From Streptomyces litmocidini (GTDB taxonomy: Bacteria > Actinomycetota > Actinomycetes > Streptomycetales > Streptomycetaceae), in assembly GCF_014649755.1 (NCBI RefSeq), contig NZ_BMTQ01000013.1, positions 1 through 64,000 of the forward strand: 64,000 nucleotides of DNA, given 5' to 3'. The translations under genes were made by a program, and so were the position numbers. Under the pieces are notes generated by a model. The model was not told the DNA's origin and made no database searches. It was given only the letters and a program-made list of their open reading frames with translations. Positions 1 to 8,425 of this stretch are shown here, piece after piece (position 1 is the stretch's first letter; every line of letters begins with the position of its first letter).

Positions 1-14
1 AGGGCACCCGCCTT

Positions 15-107
15 GACGGCGTGACGGCCGGCGAAGGCAACCACCCTGACGGCGTGACGACCGGCGAAGGCAACCACCCTGACGGCGTGACGGCCGGCGA
101 AGGCACT
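15..107. repeat. 33-bp tandem repeat, about 2.8 copies
   Basis: Two full copies (15-47 and 48-80) and a partial third copy (81-107) of a 33-bp unit beginning GACGGCGTGACGGCCGGCGA. The copies differ at only one or two bases. The array ends exactly at the stop codon of the minus-strand gene that follows. Thirty-three bases is eleven codons, and the plus strand is open through the array (unit DGVTAGEGNHP) from the window edge to a TAG near 158. It could therefore be the 3' end of a plus-strand gene lying outside the window, or a non-coding array. Confidence 0.85.
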
Positions 108-760
108 CACCGCTCCACCGCGATCCGCCGCCGGCACTCCCGGGCCAGCGAGGGGTAGGCGGCGGCGATCGCCTCGTACAGCCGCCGCCTCAGCAGCCGT
201 TCCGCCTCGCCCCGTCCGACCTCCCCGTAAAGACCGTCGAGCAGTGCCTCGTACCGCGACAGGGCGTGCCGCAGATAGCTCACCTGCCACCGCACGAGCG
301 CCCCGGCGGGCGGCGGCGCGGCAGCGGATCCGGACGCGGGCGCGGCGGCCGCCCGGGCCGGTGGGCCGCCCGGGGGCGCGACGGGGCCCGGCCCGGGGCT
401 CCGCGCCCCCAGCAGGTGCCGGTGCCGCGCGGCCCGCCGCTCCAGCTCGGGCCGGGGCAGCAGCGGCACCTCGATGGGCTCCGCGCGGATCGCGGCCAGG
501 ACGGCGGCCCGCCGCCGCTCCGCGTGGATCCCGGCGGCCGAGGCCCGGGCCCGGCAGAGCGCGGCCGTCTCGGCGAACTCGGGCGTGCGCTCCACCGTCT
601 CCACCCGGGCCAGCAGATAGAGCCGCACGGGCGCGAGGGACCAGCGGCGCGGATCGCGTCCCTGCACGTCCGGCGTGCCCAGCAGGTCCCGCACCATCGC
701 GTCGGTCCAGCCGCGCAGGCGCACCCCGGCGAGGCTCACATAGGTCGTACGGTCCGTCAT
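107..760 (-). CDS. conserved actinobacterial-type hypothetical protein
   Basis: 217-residue soluble protein of unknown function. I chose the ATG at 760, giving MTDRTTYVSL, because a purine-rich GGGGG lies just upstream on the minus strand; an ATG 20 codons further up has no such site. The N-terminus (residues 1-60) carries a compact pattern, GWTDAMVRDLLGTPD followed by APVRLYLLARVE, that looks like a small DNA- or RNA-binding-type fold. The middle is Ala/Pro/Gly-rich and probably disordered, and the C-terminus is a helical Arg-rich segment ending RRRIAVER. No signal peptide or membrane segment is visible. It is divergent from the lipoprotein gene at 892. I do not recognise the family. Confidence 0.7.
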   Translation of the reverse strand: MTDRTTYVSLAGVRLRGWTDAMVRDLLGTPDVQGRDPRRWSLAPVRLYLLARVETVERTPEFAETAALCRARASAAGIHAERRRAAVLAAIRAEPIEVPLLPRPELERRAARHRHLLGARSPGPGPVAPPGGPPARAAAAPASGSAAAPPPAGALVRWQVSYLRHALSRYEALLDGLYGEVGRGEAERLLRRRLYEAIAAAYPSLARECRRRIAVER

Positions 761-856
761 GATGCCCCCTGGTTCGACTACGGAGAGTGACGATTCCAGT
801 GAAGCGCACCCCACTGACAACGACCCCTTGCCGAGTCGTCGCCCCCTGTGCGATAT

Positions 857-868
857 AGGTCTGGACCT
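857..868. promoter_or_regulatory. DasR-like (dre) palindrome
   Basis: The sequence AGGTCTGGACCT is a perfect inverted repeat apart from its two central bases and ends 23 bp before the lipoprotein start codon. The known binding site of the GlcNAc-responsive regulator DasR has the core TGGTCTAGACCA, and this site keeps GGTCT-N-GACC. Inference: the downstream gene belongs to an aminosugar/chitin-responsive regulon. Only the sequence match supports this. Confidence 0.55.
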
Positions 869-891
869 TTTCGACGGACGGAGGCCGGCCC

Positions 892-1845
892 GTGCAACGC
901 CTGCTCACCGCAAGCCTGTTGACCACGCTCGTGCTCGCCCTCGCCGCCTGCTCCGCCGCCCCCGCACCGAAGGACACCCGGGCGCCCACCGTCCCCGCCG
1001 GGGTCACCGCCACCGCGGGCAGCGCGCGCACCGTCCACGTCATGTGGAGCGCGGCCACCGACGACCGCGCCGTCACCGGATACGCCGTCTACCGCGACGG
1101 CCGCAAGGTCAAGGACCTCCCCGCCACCACCCTGATGACCGACGTCGTCGGGCTCGCCCCCGCCACCCGCCACCGCTTCGCCGTCCGCGCCCGCGACGCC
1201 GCCGGCAACGTCTCGCCGCCCAGCGCCGGCGTCACCGCCACCACCCTCCCCGCCACCACCGAGGACCGCACGCCGCCCACCGCCCCGACCGCCCTCCGCG
1301 TCACCGCCGACGGCAGTCGCGCCGCCACCCTGCGCTGGTCGCCGGCCCGCGACGACGTCCGAGTCACCGCGTACGACGTCTACCGGGCCGACACCCGCGT
1401 CCACACCGTCCCCGGCACCGCCACCACCGCCCGCCTCACCGGCCTGCGCCCCGGCACCGCCTACGCGTTCACCGTCCGCGCCCGCGACGCGGCCGAGAAC
1501 TCCTCCCCGGACAGCGCCCCGGCCGACCTCACCACCGCCCCCTCCCCGGGCGCCCCGCCGAACACCGCCCCCAGGAACCTCACCGCGACGGCCGCCGAGG
1601 GCGAGATCACCCTCACCTGGACCCCACCGGAGACGGGCGCCCCCGTCACCCGCCACGAACTCCACCTCGACGGCCGCTTCACCACCACCATCATCTGGGG
1701 CACCGCCCCGCCCCCGGGCCGCGCCACCTACACCTTCCCGGTCCAGGACCCCCCGGGCACCCGCCACGTCGTCACCCTCCGCGCCCAGCTCCCGGACGGC
1801 ACCTGGGGCGACTTCTCGGCGCCGAGGACGGTCGTGGTGCGCTGA
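892..1845 (+). CDS. fibronectin type III lipoprotein
   Basis: 317 residues, GTG start with GGACGGAGG about 8 bp upstream. A signal peptide of about 19 residues ends in a lipobox (LAAC, Cys20), so the protein should be tethered to the outer face of the membrane. Three fibronectin type III modules follow: residues about 30-120 and 125-217, each with the VTxYxVYR strand and the FxVRARDAAGNxS ending, and a more diverged third from about 224 to the end. FnIII modules in actinomycete exoproteins usually sit beside carbohydrate-active domains; here no catalytic domain is present, so a binding or spacer role at the cell surface is likely. The upstream DasR-like palindrome fits a chitin-related context. 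The substrate is unknown. Confidence 0.85.
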   Translation: MQRLLTASLLTTLVLALAACSAAPAPKDTRAPTVPAGVTATAGSARTVHVMWSAATDDRAVTGYAVYRDGRKVKDLPATTLMTDVVGLAPATRHRFAVRARDAAGNVSPPSAGVTATTLPATTEDRTPPTAPTALRVTADGSRAATLRWSPARDDVRVTAYDVYRADTRVHTVPGTATTARLTGLRPGTAYAFTVRARDAAENSSPDSAPADLTTAPSPGAPPNTAPRNLTATAAEGEITLTWTPPETGAPVTRHELHLDGRFTTTIIWGTAPPPGRATYTFPVQDPPGTRHVVTLRAQLPDGTWGDFSAPRTVVVR

Positions 1846-2097
1846 ACCCCACGTCCTCGGCCTGAACCACCCCCTCCCACCGGGGCGTCACCCCCACCCC
1901 GGGACCAGGGGACGCGACAGGCCGCCGGGAGCGCCGGCTCGCCCCCCCCGCGCGGACGCATCGCGGACCGCCGGAGCCGGCACTCCCGCCGTCCGGCCGT
2001 GCGCCGGCCACCGCCGGCACCCGGCCCGCGTCGTCCGTGAACTGCGGCGACACTCCTGAGCCGTGGCGCCTGCCCGCCGGAACCGGCCACCCGGAAC

Positions 2098-2103
2098 TAC
2101 CCT
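2098..2103 (+). promoter_or_regulatory. -10 box of a leaderless promoter
   Basis: TACCCT lies 7 bp before the GTG at 2111, the spacing expected when transcription begins at the start codon. It supports the 2111 start of the following gene. Confidence 0.45.
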
Positions 2104-2110
2104 GGGAAGC

Positions 2111-3898
2111 GTGGCCGAGACCGTTCTGACCAACACCGGGCTCGACAGCTTCCTCGACGGAGCGCCCGAGCACCGTGACCCCGCCTTCGCGCGGGCCGCC
2201 GAAGCGGTCCTGGGACTGCTCGCCCTGCGTGGCGCCGACCGGGCCACGGGCCTGCCCGAGCCGACGCCCGGCCTCGTGCGGCAGCTCCTCGTGGAGGACC
2301 TGCCGACCTTCGTGTACGCCCCGCCCGGCCGGCTCGCCCACTACCCGGCCGTCCTCGGGGCCCTCGCGACACGGTTCGACGGGGTGCGGCGCGAGCGGAT
2401 CGCGGCGGTCGTCGCCGAGTCCGCGCCCGACTTCGAACGCGCCATGAACGACCCCGGCAACCTCACCTGGCACCGCTGGTACGCCTCGCTGCTGCGGACC
2501 GTCGGCGCCGACCTCACCGACCCCGAGGACGTACGGCGCCGGCTCGCCGCCCTCGACGGGGCGCCGCTCCCCGACGGGGTGTGCCGCGCCCACCTCATGG
2601 GGCGGACCGCCCTCGCCGACGTCCTGCTCTCCGAGGCGCTCACGCGCGCGTACGTGCGGGACGCCGAAGCACCCCCGGCCGCCGGACCGCTGCTCACCGA
2701 CCACGCCGTCGCGACCGGCATCGGCCGGCTCGCCGCCGCGCTCCAGGACCGGTGGACCGCCGCCGGGCTCGCCGAACAGCTCGCCGGGCCGTACGCGCGG
2801 TTCGCGCCGGGACCCGAGGCCTTCCCCCACCTCGTCCTCGCCGACGCCCTCCTCGACGAGCACCTCGACCACTACGGGGACCCCGCGGCCCCCGTGCCCC
2901 CGCCGCCCGCGATCGAGGCCGGGCCCGTGGAGGAGGACGCCGACAGCCTCATCGGGGCCGTCGAGGAGCTCGCGGAGGAGGAGTTCGAACCCTACGGGGG
3001 CGAGGCGCCGCACCTGCTGTACGTGGTCTACCAGCGCGGCTGCGCCCCGGAGTCCGTCGCCCGCAAGGCCGCCGAGTACGAGGACTGGACCGTCGACCCG
3101 GCCCTGGAGGACCTGGCCGTGCCGGTGCCGGACGCGGCGCCCGAGGAGTACACCGTCCCACCCCTGCCGGAGCTCGTACGGCTCCTCGGCACGGCCGAAC
3201 CGACCGAGGCCGACCGGGCCCGGCTCGAAGGGGCGGCCCGCGACCTCGCCGCGGCCCTCGACCGCCTCGCCGCCACCGGCCTGGTCTTCCGCCGCGGCGA
3301 CGCCTTCGGGCTCACCCCGCGCGGGGCGGGCGCCGTGCGCTACCTGCTCGCGGTGCGCGGGGTCACCGCGCCCGACGCCGCCGAGGCCGCCGCCTGGACC
3401 GCCCCCGAGGTGGTCGCCGCAGCCGGGGGCTGGTCGGCCTCCGTCGCCGCGCGCGTACTCGCCGACTGGCTCCACGCGCGCGCGGACACCGCCGACGCCT
3501 GGTCCGGGCTGCTCGCCGCCCTCGGCACCGTCCACGCCGGGGCCCCCGACGCGGCCGCCACCCGGGGCCTCTTCGCCGTACTGGACACGGCCGGGGCGCC
3601 GCCGGAGGCCCTGCGCGGTGCCCTCCGCGACCCGGTCATCGGCGCGTACGCCCTGGAGGCCCTGCGCGAGCGGGGCGAGCCCGCGGACCCGGTCCAGGTG
3701 CGGGCCTCGGCCCGGGCCCTGCACGTCCTCGACGGGCTGCCGGTCAAGAAGGGCCCCCTGGAGTCCCGCCGCGCGGCCTTCGACGCGGCGGCGGCCGCCT
3801 GGCCCGGCGGTTCCGCCGCCCTGGTCCGCACGATGGCCGCGGCGGACCGCCACGAGACCGAGCGGGTCCTCCGCCCGCTCGGCATCACGCTCCCGTGA
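2111..3898 (+). CDS. large hypothetical protein
   Basis: 595 residues from the GTG at 2111; an upstream in-frame GTG at 2063 would add 16 residues (APARRNRPPGTT...) but lacks a ribosome site, whereas TACCCT 7 bp before 2111 fits a leaderless message. The protein is soluble, acidic and rich in Ala/Leu helices, without signal or membrane segments. An acidic linker (VEEDADSLIGAVEELAEEEFEPY, about residues 277-300) separates an N-terminal from a C-terminal helical half. A stretch near residue 390-420 (LAATGLVFRRGDAFGLTPRGAGAVRYLL) resembles a winged-helix wing. It stands alone between unrelated genes. I do not recognise a family; real-gene status rests on the long, strongly GC3-biased frame. Confidence 0.75.
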   Translation: MAETVLTNTGLDSFLDGAPEHRDPAFARAAEAVLGLLALRGADRATGLPEPTPGLVRQLLVEDLPTFVYAPPGRLAHYPAVLGALATRFDGVRRERIAAVVAESAPDFERAMNDPGNLTWHRWYASLLRTVGADLTDPEDVRRRLAALDGAPLPDGVCRAHLMGRTALADVLLSEALTRAYVRDAEAPPAAGPLLTDHAVATGIGRLAAALQDRWTAAGLAEQLAGPYARFAPGPEAFPHLVLADALLDEHLDHYGDPAAPVPPPPAIEAGPVEEDADSLIGAVEELAEEEFEPYGGEAPHLLYVVYQRGCAPESVARKAAEYEDWTVDPALEDLAVPVPDAAPEEYTVPPLPELVRLLGTAEPTEADRARLEGAARDLAAALDRLAATGLVFRRGDAFGLTPRGAGAVRYLLAVRGVTAPDAAEAAAWTAPEVVAAAGGWSASVAARVLADWLHARADTADAWSGLLAALGTVHAGAPDAAATRGLFAVLDTAGAPPEALRGALRDPVIGAYALEALRERGEPADPVQVRASARALHVLDGLPVKKGPLESRRAAFDAAAAAWPGGSAALVRTMAAADRHETERVLRPLGITLP

Positions 3899-3916
3899 CC
3901 ATGCCCGTGACGAGCG

Positions 3917-5062
3917 TCAGCCCGCCGTGAGGTACATCCCCGACGCCCCCGTCCCCGCCGTGTTCCGGCAGCTCCGGTTCCCCGTCGGGACGGCGTCGAT
4001 CAGGGCCAGGCAGCGGCCGAGGGCCTGCTGGCCGTAGGCGTTGGGGTGCATCGACTCCTGGACGAGGCCCTGGGTGCTCTGGCTGTCGATCCAGCGCGCC
4101 CACTCGCTCGTCGCCGCCGACGGGGGCACGGTCGACGTGACCTGCTTGCTCGCCTTCGCGCAGACCTCACGGCCCTGGAGCATGTCCCGCAGGTCCAGGA
4201 ACTGCACGCCCTTGGCCGTGGCGACGCCCTTGAGGCGGTTGGCGATCTGGGGGACCAGCGAGTCGCGGGCCCAGTCGGAGTCGGCGTCCCAGAACGGGCA
4301 GCCGCCGGTGTTGGTGCGGGACCAGCCGCTCTCCGTGTACCGGTTCTCGGCGGCGCGCGGGATGGGGGAGGGGTACGACTGGAGGACGATCCGGTAGTCG
4401 CCGGCGGCGTATCCGGCGGCGGACATGACCGCCCGGATCTCGTCGACGGACCGGCCGACGGCGGCCATCGCGCCGTCGATCTTCGCGTCGACGGCGGCCT
4501 GCTGGTCGTCGTGGCAGTACGAGTACCAGACGATGTAGTCGCTCGCGCAGGTGCTGATGATGTCGCCGAAGCCGAGGTCGTTGCCGCCGATGGACAGGGC
4601 GATCAGCTTGACGTCGTTCGCGGCGGCCACGGCCGCCAGCTGGTCGGCCTGGGGCGCCTCGCCCTTGAAGGCCTGGCCGCCCTGCGAGGCACGGAAGACG
4701 TTCGCCGTGGTCGCCCCGGAGCAGGCGAGGTTGATCAGCGAACTCGCGACCGGACCGGCGCTCCTGACCTCGGAGACGTCCGAGCGGTGGCAGCCGCCGG
4801 CGGTGGCGCCGTACACCTTGGACGGGTCGTAGGTGCTGCCCGTCCAGGCGCGGTCGGTGCCGTTGCGGCTGCCGGAGTTGGTGAGGCTGTTGCCGAGCCA
4901 GCGGCCGGCCTCGCCGGAGATGTAGCTGTCGCCCATGGCGACGACGGCGGTGGGGCCGGAGCCGGGGGAGGCGTGGGCGGCGGGAGCGGTGAGGGAGGCG
5001 AGCCCGGCGGCGGTACACAGTGCCAGGAGTGCGCGCAGCGCACGAGGGGGGGACGAAGGCAT
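3917..5062 (-). CDS. secreted GDSL/SGNH-family lipase or esterase
   Basis: 381 residues. An N-terminal signal peptide (about residues 1-31, cleavage after AAHA) predicts secretion. SGNH blocks are all present: block I MGDSYISGE with nucleophile Ser46, block III GGNDLGF near residue 157, and block V HPNAYG near residue 340 with the catalytic His two residues after the conserved position of Asp/Glu-like acids. Several Cys residues suggest disulfides, as in Streptomyces extracellular lipases of this family. It should hydrolyse ester bonds of lipids or acetylated glycans; the substrate cannot be read from sequence. It is convergent with the gene at 2111 (18-bp gap) and monocistronic. Confidence 0.88.
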   Translation of the reverse strand: MPSSPPRALRALLALCTAAGLASLTAPAAHASPGSGPTAVVAMGDSYISGEAGRWLGNSLTNSGSRNGTDRAWTGSTYDPSKVYGATAGGCHRSDVSEVRSAGPVASSLINLACSGATTANVFRASQGGQAFKGEAPQADQLAAVAAANDVKLIALSIGGNDLGFGDIISTCASDYIVWYSYCHDDQQAAVDAKIDGAMAAVGRSVDEIRAVMSAAGYAAGDYRIVLQSYPSPIPRAAENRYTESGWSRTNTGGCPFWDADSDWARDSLVPQIANRLKGVATAKGVQFLDLRDMLQGREVCAKASKQVTSTVPPSAATSEWARWIDSQSTQGLVQESMHPNAYGQQALGRCLALIDAVPTGNRSCRNTAGTGASGMYLTAG

Positions 5063-5207
5063 GGCTGTGCTCCTGCGGTACGCAGTGACGTGGGGGACAG
5101 CCGCCGGCCGGTGGCATGGCGGAATCTCGCACGGCCCGGCTTGTTACCGCTAGGTAGCTGCATATCTCGGTTCCGTCACGTCGCCTGTGGGGTCACAGGA
5201 ACGGGAA

Positions 5208-5253
5208 CAGGGCCCCGCCTCCGGTGCTGTGCGACACCGGGGACGGAGCCCTG
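5208..5253. terminator. hairpin downstream of aceB
   Basis: CAGGGC (5208) pairs with GCCCTG (5248), and inside them CCGGTG pairs with CACCGG around a short loop. The structure lies 55 bp after the aceB stop on the minus strand and is a plausible intrinsic-type terminator without a U-tract. Confidence 0.55.
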
Positions 5254-5307
5254 CTCGGGTTGCTGTCGGCAGCTGTGCGGGCAGCCGGATCAGCCGTACG
5301 GGGCGAG

Positions 5308-6930
5308 TCAGCCGACCAGCTGCTCGTACGCGGGAAGGGTGAGGAAGTCCGCGTAGTCCGCGTCGAGCGAGACGTGCAGGAGCAGGTCGTGCGCCTGCTG
5401 CCACTTGCCGGCCGCGAAGGCCTCCTCGCCGATCTCGGCGCGGAGGGCGGAGAGCTCCTCGGCGGCGACCCTGCGGGCCAGCTCGGGGGTGGCCTTCTCG
5501 CCGTTCTCGAAGACCACGCCCGCGTTGATCCACTGCCAGATCTGGGAGCGGGAGATCTCGGCGGTCGCCGCGTCCTCCATCAGGTTGAAGATGGCGACGG
5601 CGCCGAGGCCGCGCAGCCACGCCTCGATGTAGCGGACGCCGACCTGGACGGCGTTGCGCAGGCCGTCGTACGTGGGCTTCGCGTCGAGCGAGTCGATGGC
5701 GATGAGGTCGCCGGGCGCGACGGAGACGTCCTCGCGCAGGCGGTCCTTCTGGTGGGGCCTGTCGCCGAGGACGGCGTCGAAGGAGGCCATCGCGATCGGG
5801 ACCAGGTCGGGGTGGGCGACCCAGGAGCCGTCGAAGCCGTCACCGGCCTCGCGGTCCTTGTCGGCCTTGACCTTCTCGAAGGCGACCTTGTTGACCTCGG
5901 CGTCCTTGCGGGACGGGATGAACGCCGCCATGCCGCCGATCGCGTGCGCGCCGCGCTTGTGGCAGGTGCGCACGAGGAGTTCGGTGTAGGCGCGCATGAA
6001 CGGGGCGGTCATCGTGACCGCGTTGCGGTCCGGAAGGACGAACTTGGCTCCGCCGTCACGGAAGTTCTTGACGATGGAGAAGAGGTAGTCCCAGCGGCCC
6101 GCGTTCAGGCCGGCGGCGTGGTCGCGGAGTTCGTAGAGGATCTCCTCCATCTCGTACGCGGCCGTGATGGTCTCGATGAGGACCGTGGCGCGGACGGTGC
6201 CCTGAGGGATGCCGACGTAGTCCTGCGCGAAGACGAAGACGTCGTTCCAGAGGCGGGCCTCCAGGTGCGACTCCGTCTTCGGGAGGTAGAAGTACGGGCC
6301 CTTGCCGAGGTCGATCAGACGCTGGGCGTTGTGGAAGAAGTACAGGCCGAAGTCGACGAGCGCGCCGGGCACCGGACGCCCGTCGAAGGTGAGGTGACGC
6401 TCCTCCAGGTGCCAGCCGCGCGGCCGCATGACGACGGTGGCGAGCTCGTCGGCGGGCTTCAGGGCGTACGACTTGCCTGAGCGCGGGTCCGTGAAGTCGA
6501 TCTTCCGGGTGTACGCGTCGATCAGGTTGACCTGGCCGAGGACGACGTTCTCCCAGGTCGGCGCCGAGGCGTCCTCGAAGTCGGCGAGCCACACCTTCGC
6601 GCCGGAGTTGAGCGCGTTGATCGTCATCTTGCGGTCGGTCGGTCCGGTGATCTCGACGCGGCGGTCGTTCAGGGCCGCCGGGGCCGGCGCGACCCTCCAG
6701 GAGTCGTCGGCGCGGATCGCGGCGGTCTCCGGGAGGAAGTCCAGGGTGGACGTGCGGGCGATCTCGGCGCGGCGCTCCGCTCGGCGGGCGAGGAGCTCGT
6801 CCCGGCGCGGGGTGAACCGCCGGTGCAGTTCGGCGACGAAGGCCAGGGCGGCCTCGGTGAGGACCTCCTCCTGACGCGGGAGGGGCTCGGCATCGACGAC
6901 GGCCAGGGGGGACGGCGCTGGTGCGGACAT
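5308..6930 (-). CDS. aceB: malate synthase A
   Basis: 540 residues, the usual length for malate synthase A. It condenses glyoxylate with acetyl-CoA to malate in the cytoplasm. Family blocks are clear: residues around 95-125 (TDRKMTINALNSGAKVWLAD then FEDA), the central TESHLEARLWNDVF, the signature LRDHAAGLNAGRWDYLFS, and MGGMAAFIP-type loop (IGGMAAFIPSRKD). In Streptomyces coelicolor malate synthase is under the allantoin regulator AllR because allantoin breakdown yields glyoxylate. Here its promoter region (7076-7107) carries the same two palindrome types as the allB promoter, supporting that link. No isocitrate lyase gene lies in the window. Confidence 0.96.
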   Translation of the reverse strand: MSAPAPSPLAVVDAEPLPRQEEVLTEAALAFVAELHRRFTPRRDELLARRAERRAEIARTSTLDFLPETAAIRADDSWRVAPAPAALNDRRVEITGPTDRKMTINALNSGAKVWLADFEDASAPTWENVVLGQVNLIDAYTRKIDFTDPRSGKSYALKPADELATVVMRPRGWHLEERHLTFDGRPVPGALVDFGLYFFHNAQRLIDLGKGPYFYLPKTESHLEARLWNDVFVFAQDYVGIPQGTVRATVLIETITAAYEMEEILYELRDHAAGLNAGRWDYLFSIVKNFRDGGAKFVLPDRNAVTMTAPFMRAYTELLVRTCHKRGAHAIGGMAAFIPSRKDAEVNKVAFEKVKADKDREAGDGFDGSWVAHPDLVPIAMASFDAVLGDRPHQKDRLREDVSVAPGDLIAIDSLDAKPTYDGLRNAVQVGVRYIEAWLRGLGAVAIFNLMEDAATAEISRSQIWQWINAGVVFENGEKATPELARRVAAEELSALRAEIGEEAFAAGKWQQAHDLLLHVSLDADYADFLTLPAYEQLVG

Positions 6931-7075
6931 GAACTGTCACTTCCTTCAGCGGACTTCACGGGCGGTGCCAGGCGGCCGCCGGGCGTCACGGGACGGCACG
7001 GAGTGCCGCAGGCGCCGAGATACGGCCGCGAGCGCCTTCTGAACGAGCAGGCGCTTCTGAACAGTGGATACTAGT

Positions 7076-7107
7076 TTCCTCATGGTGGAAGTTCAATGGT
7101 TTGTTGA
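7076..7107. promoter_or_regulatory. putative AllR operators upstream of aceB
   Basis: Two inverted repeats stand next to each other: TTCCTCATGGTGGAA (7076-7090) and TTCAATGGTTTGTTGA (7092-7107). The allR-allB intergenic region contains the same two designs, TTCCACTTTGTGGAA (21308-21322) and TTCAACAGTTCGTTGAA (21402-21418). This is also an AT-rich island in a GC-rich window. Inference: these are binding sites for the IclR-type regulator at 20317. Confidence 0.6.
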
Positions 7108-7169
7108 TGTCGAGATTCTCCGGATCGACAGAACATGGCGCTCGGTGCCAGGCCATTCACTCCACGGGT

Positions 7170-7784
7170 TCACTCCAGACGGGACAGATCCGCCTCCGTG
7201 TCGATGTCGTAGGGCTCGGCCACATCCGAACAGTCCACCGGGGTGATCGCATCCCGGTGCGCCGCCAAATAGTCCCGCGCCCCCCGGTCGCCCACCGCCG
7301 TCTCCGCGATCCCCGCCCAGTGCCCGGCGCCGAACAGCACCGGATGCCCCCGCACCCCGTCGTACGAGGCGGCCGCCAGCGCGTCCCGCGAGCCGTACGC
7401 CGCCCGCACCCGGGCCACGGCCTCCACCCCGATCCCCGGCTGGTCGACCAGCAGGACGAGCGCCGCGTCCACCCCGCGCGGGTCGGCGGCCAGCGAGGCG
7501 AGCCCCGCCCGCAGCGAGGAACCCATCCCCTCCGCCCACTCCGGGTTGTCCACCAGCACGCACCCGGGCAGCTCCGCCCGCTGCCGCACGACCCCGGCCG
7601 AGGCCCCCAGCACCACGTGCACCACCTCGCAGCCGGCCCCGCGCAGCACCCCCACGGCATGCTCGACCAGCGGCCTCCCCCGGTGCGTGAGCAAGGCCTT
7701 CGGCCGCCCTCCGAGGCGCCTGCCGCCCCCGGCGGCGAGCAGCAGTCCGGCGACGACGGGGCTTCGATCCTCTGCGGTTGTCAT
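7170..7784 (-). CDS. MobA-like nucleotidyltransferase
   Basis: 204 residues from ATG 7784 (MTTAEDRS); an upstream ATG at 7802 is also possible because the ribosome site is weak for both. The N-terminus has the nucleotide-binding loop LAAGGGRRLGGRPK, followed by LVDQPGI and GHPVLF, the pattern of the MobA/MocA molybdenum cofactor nucleotidyltransferases. These load CMP or GMP on molybdopterin, for example for xanthine dehydrogenase. Its position between aceB and allR, in a purine-breakdown neighbourhood, fits cofactor maturation for a xanthine dehydrogenase encoded elsewhere, but no such enzyme is in the window. A sugar-nucleotide role cannot be excluded. Confidence 0.75.
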   Translation of the reverse strand: MTTAEDRSPVVAGLLLAAGGGRRLGGRPKALLTHRGRPLVEHAVGVLRGAGCEVVHVVLGASAGVVRQRAELPGCVLVDNPEWAEGMGSSLRAGLASLAADPRGVDAALVLLVDQPGIGVEAVARVRAAYGSRDALAAASYDGVRGHPVLFGAGHWAGIAETAVGDRGARDYLAAHRDAITPVDCSDVAEPYDIDTEADLSRLE

Positions 7785-7967
7785 GAGGACTGCATACCTC
7801 ATGAGGCGGAATCACACGGTCGCCTGAATTCCGTCCACCAAGGGTGGCGCGCCGGGGTGGCGAAGGAGTTAACTGGCCCGCGACTCACGGCGCCCGACCG
7901 CCGTCCGGGATGCCTCGGAGTGTTCGGGGTGGAGTTCTGCGCACAGTGGGGTGCGAGGGGGAGAACC

Positions 7968-8285
7968 GTGTTGCGAAGCGTGGGGCAGAGGCGAGTGACC
8001 GGCGAGGGCGTGGACCCCAGGGTGGCCGAACTGCGGGCCGCCGTGTCCCGGCTCCGGCGCGAACTGGCCGCACACCGGGCCGATTTCGCCGACCGGGAGA
8101 TCGCCGAGGACGAACTCGCCGCCCTGGACGCCATGGCGCTCAGCGGCGACCCCGAGGTACGGCGGCTGCGCCGCTCGCTGCTGCTCGTCGCGGGCTCCGT
8201 CGGCTCCGTCAGCGCCCTCGCCGAGGGCCTCGCCGGGGTCCGGCGCGCGGTGGAACTCTTCGGTCCGCCGCAGCCCGGGCAGTAG
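7968..8285 (+). CDS. small DUF5955-like hypothetical protein
   Basis: 105 residues from GTG 7968, which has GAGGGGGA 5-6 bp upstream; a GTG at 7995 is an alternative. Two heptad-like helical stretches are visible: residues 18-35 (VAELRAAVSRLRRELAAH) and a C-terminal part with LRRSLLLVAGSVGSVSALAE. I associate this pattern with the actinobacterial family DUF5955, function unknown. It ends at the edge of the repeat array at 8290. Confidence 0.6.
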   Translation: MLRSVGQRRVTGEGVDPRVAELRAAVSRLRRELAAHRADFADREIAEDELAALDAMALSGDPEVRRLRRSLLLVAGSVGSVSALAEGLAGVRRAVELFGPPQPGQ

Positions 8286-8289
8286 ACCG

Positions 8290-8425
8290 GCGACCGGACC
8301 CGGGCCCGGTCCGGCGACCGTCCGCGACCGGTCCGGCGACGGTCCGCGACCGGTCCGCGACCGGTCCGCGACCGGTCCGGTGACGTTCCGTGACCGGCCC
8401 GGGAGCCGTCCGTGACCGGTCCGGG
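8290..8425. repeat. array of about 11-bp GACCGGTCCGC-type repeats
   Basis: The core (8312-8380) is a nearly perfect head-to-tail array of GCGACCGGTCC, with GACCGTCC, GACGGTCC and GTGACCGG variants at the flanks. Each unit contains the palindrome ACCGGT. The array fills the gap between the DUF5955-like gene and the LAL regulator. The remaining DNA to 8690 is GC-rich with no convincing gene. Confidence 0.75.

Noticed and set aside
15..107. CRISPR array at the window start
   Set aside because: Contiguous 33-bp tandem copies without spacers.
759..1865. Long plus-strand frame rich in Arg, Pro and His
   Set aside because: It is the out-of-phase shadow of the FnIII lipoprotein; composition is low-complexity and there is no ribosome site.
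1772..3853. 693-codon minus-strand frame
   Set aside because: Antisense shadow of the gene at 2111; Gly/Arg-rich with no domain, while the plus frame has normal protein composition.
8290..8425. CRISPR array
   Set aside because: Units are 11 bp, contiguous and without unique spacers; no cas genes nearby.
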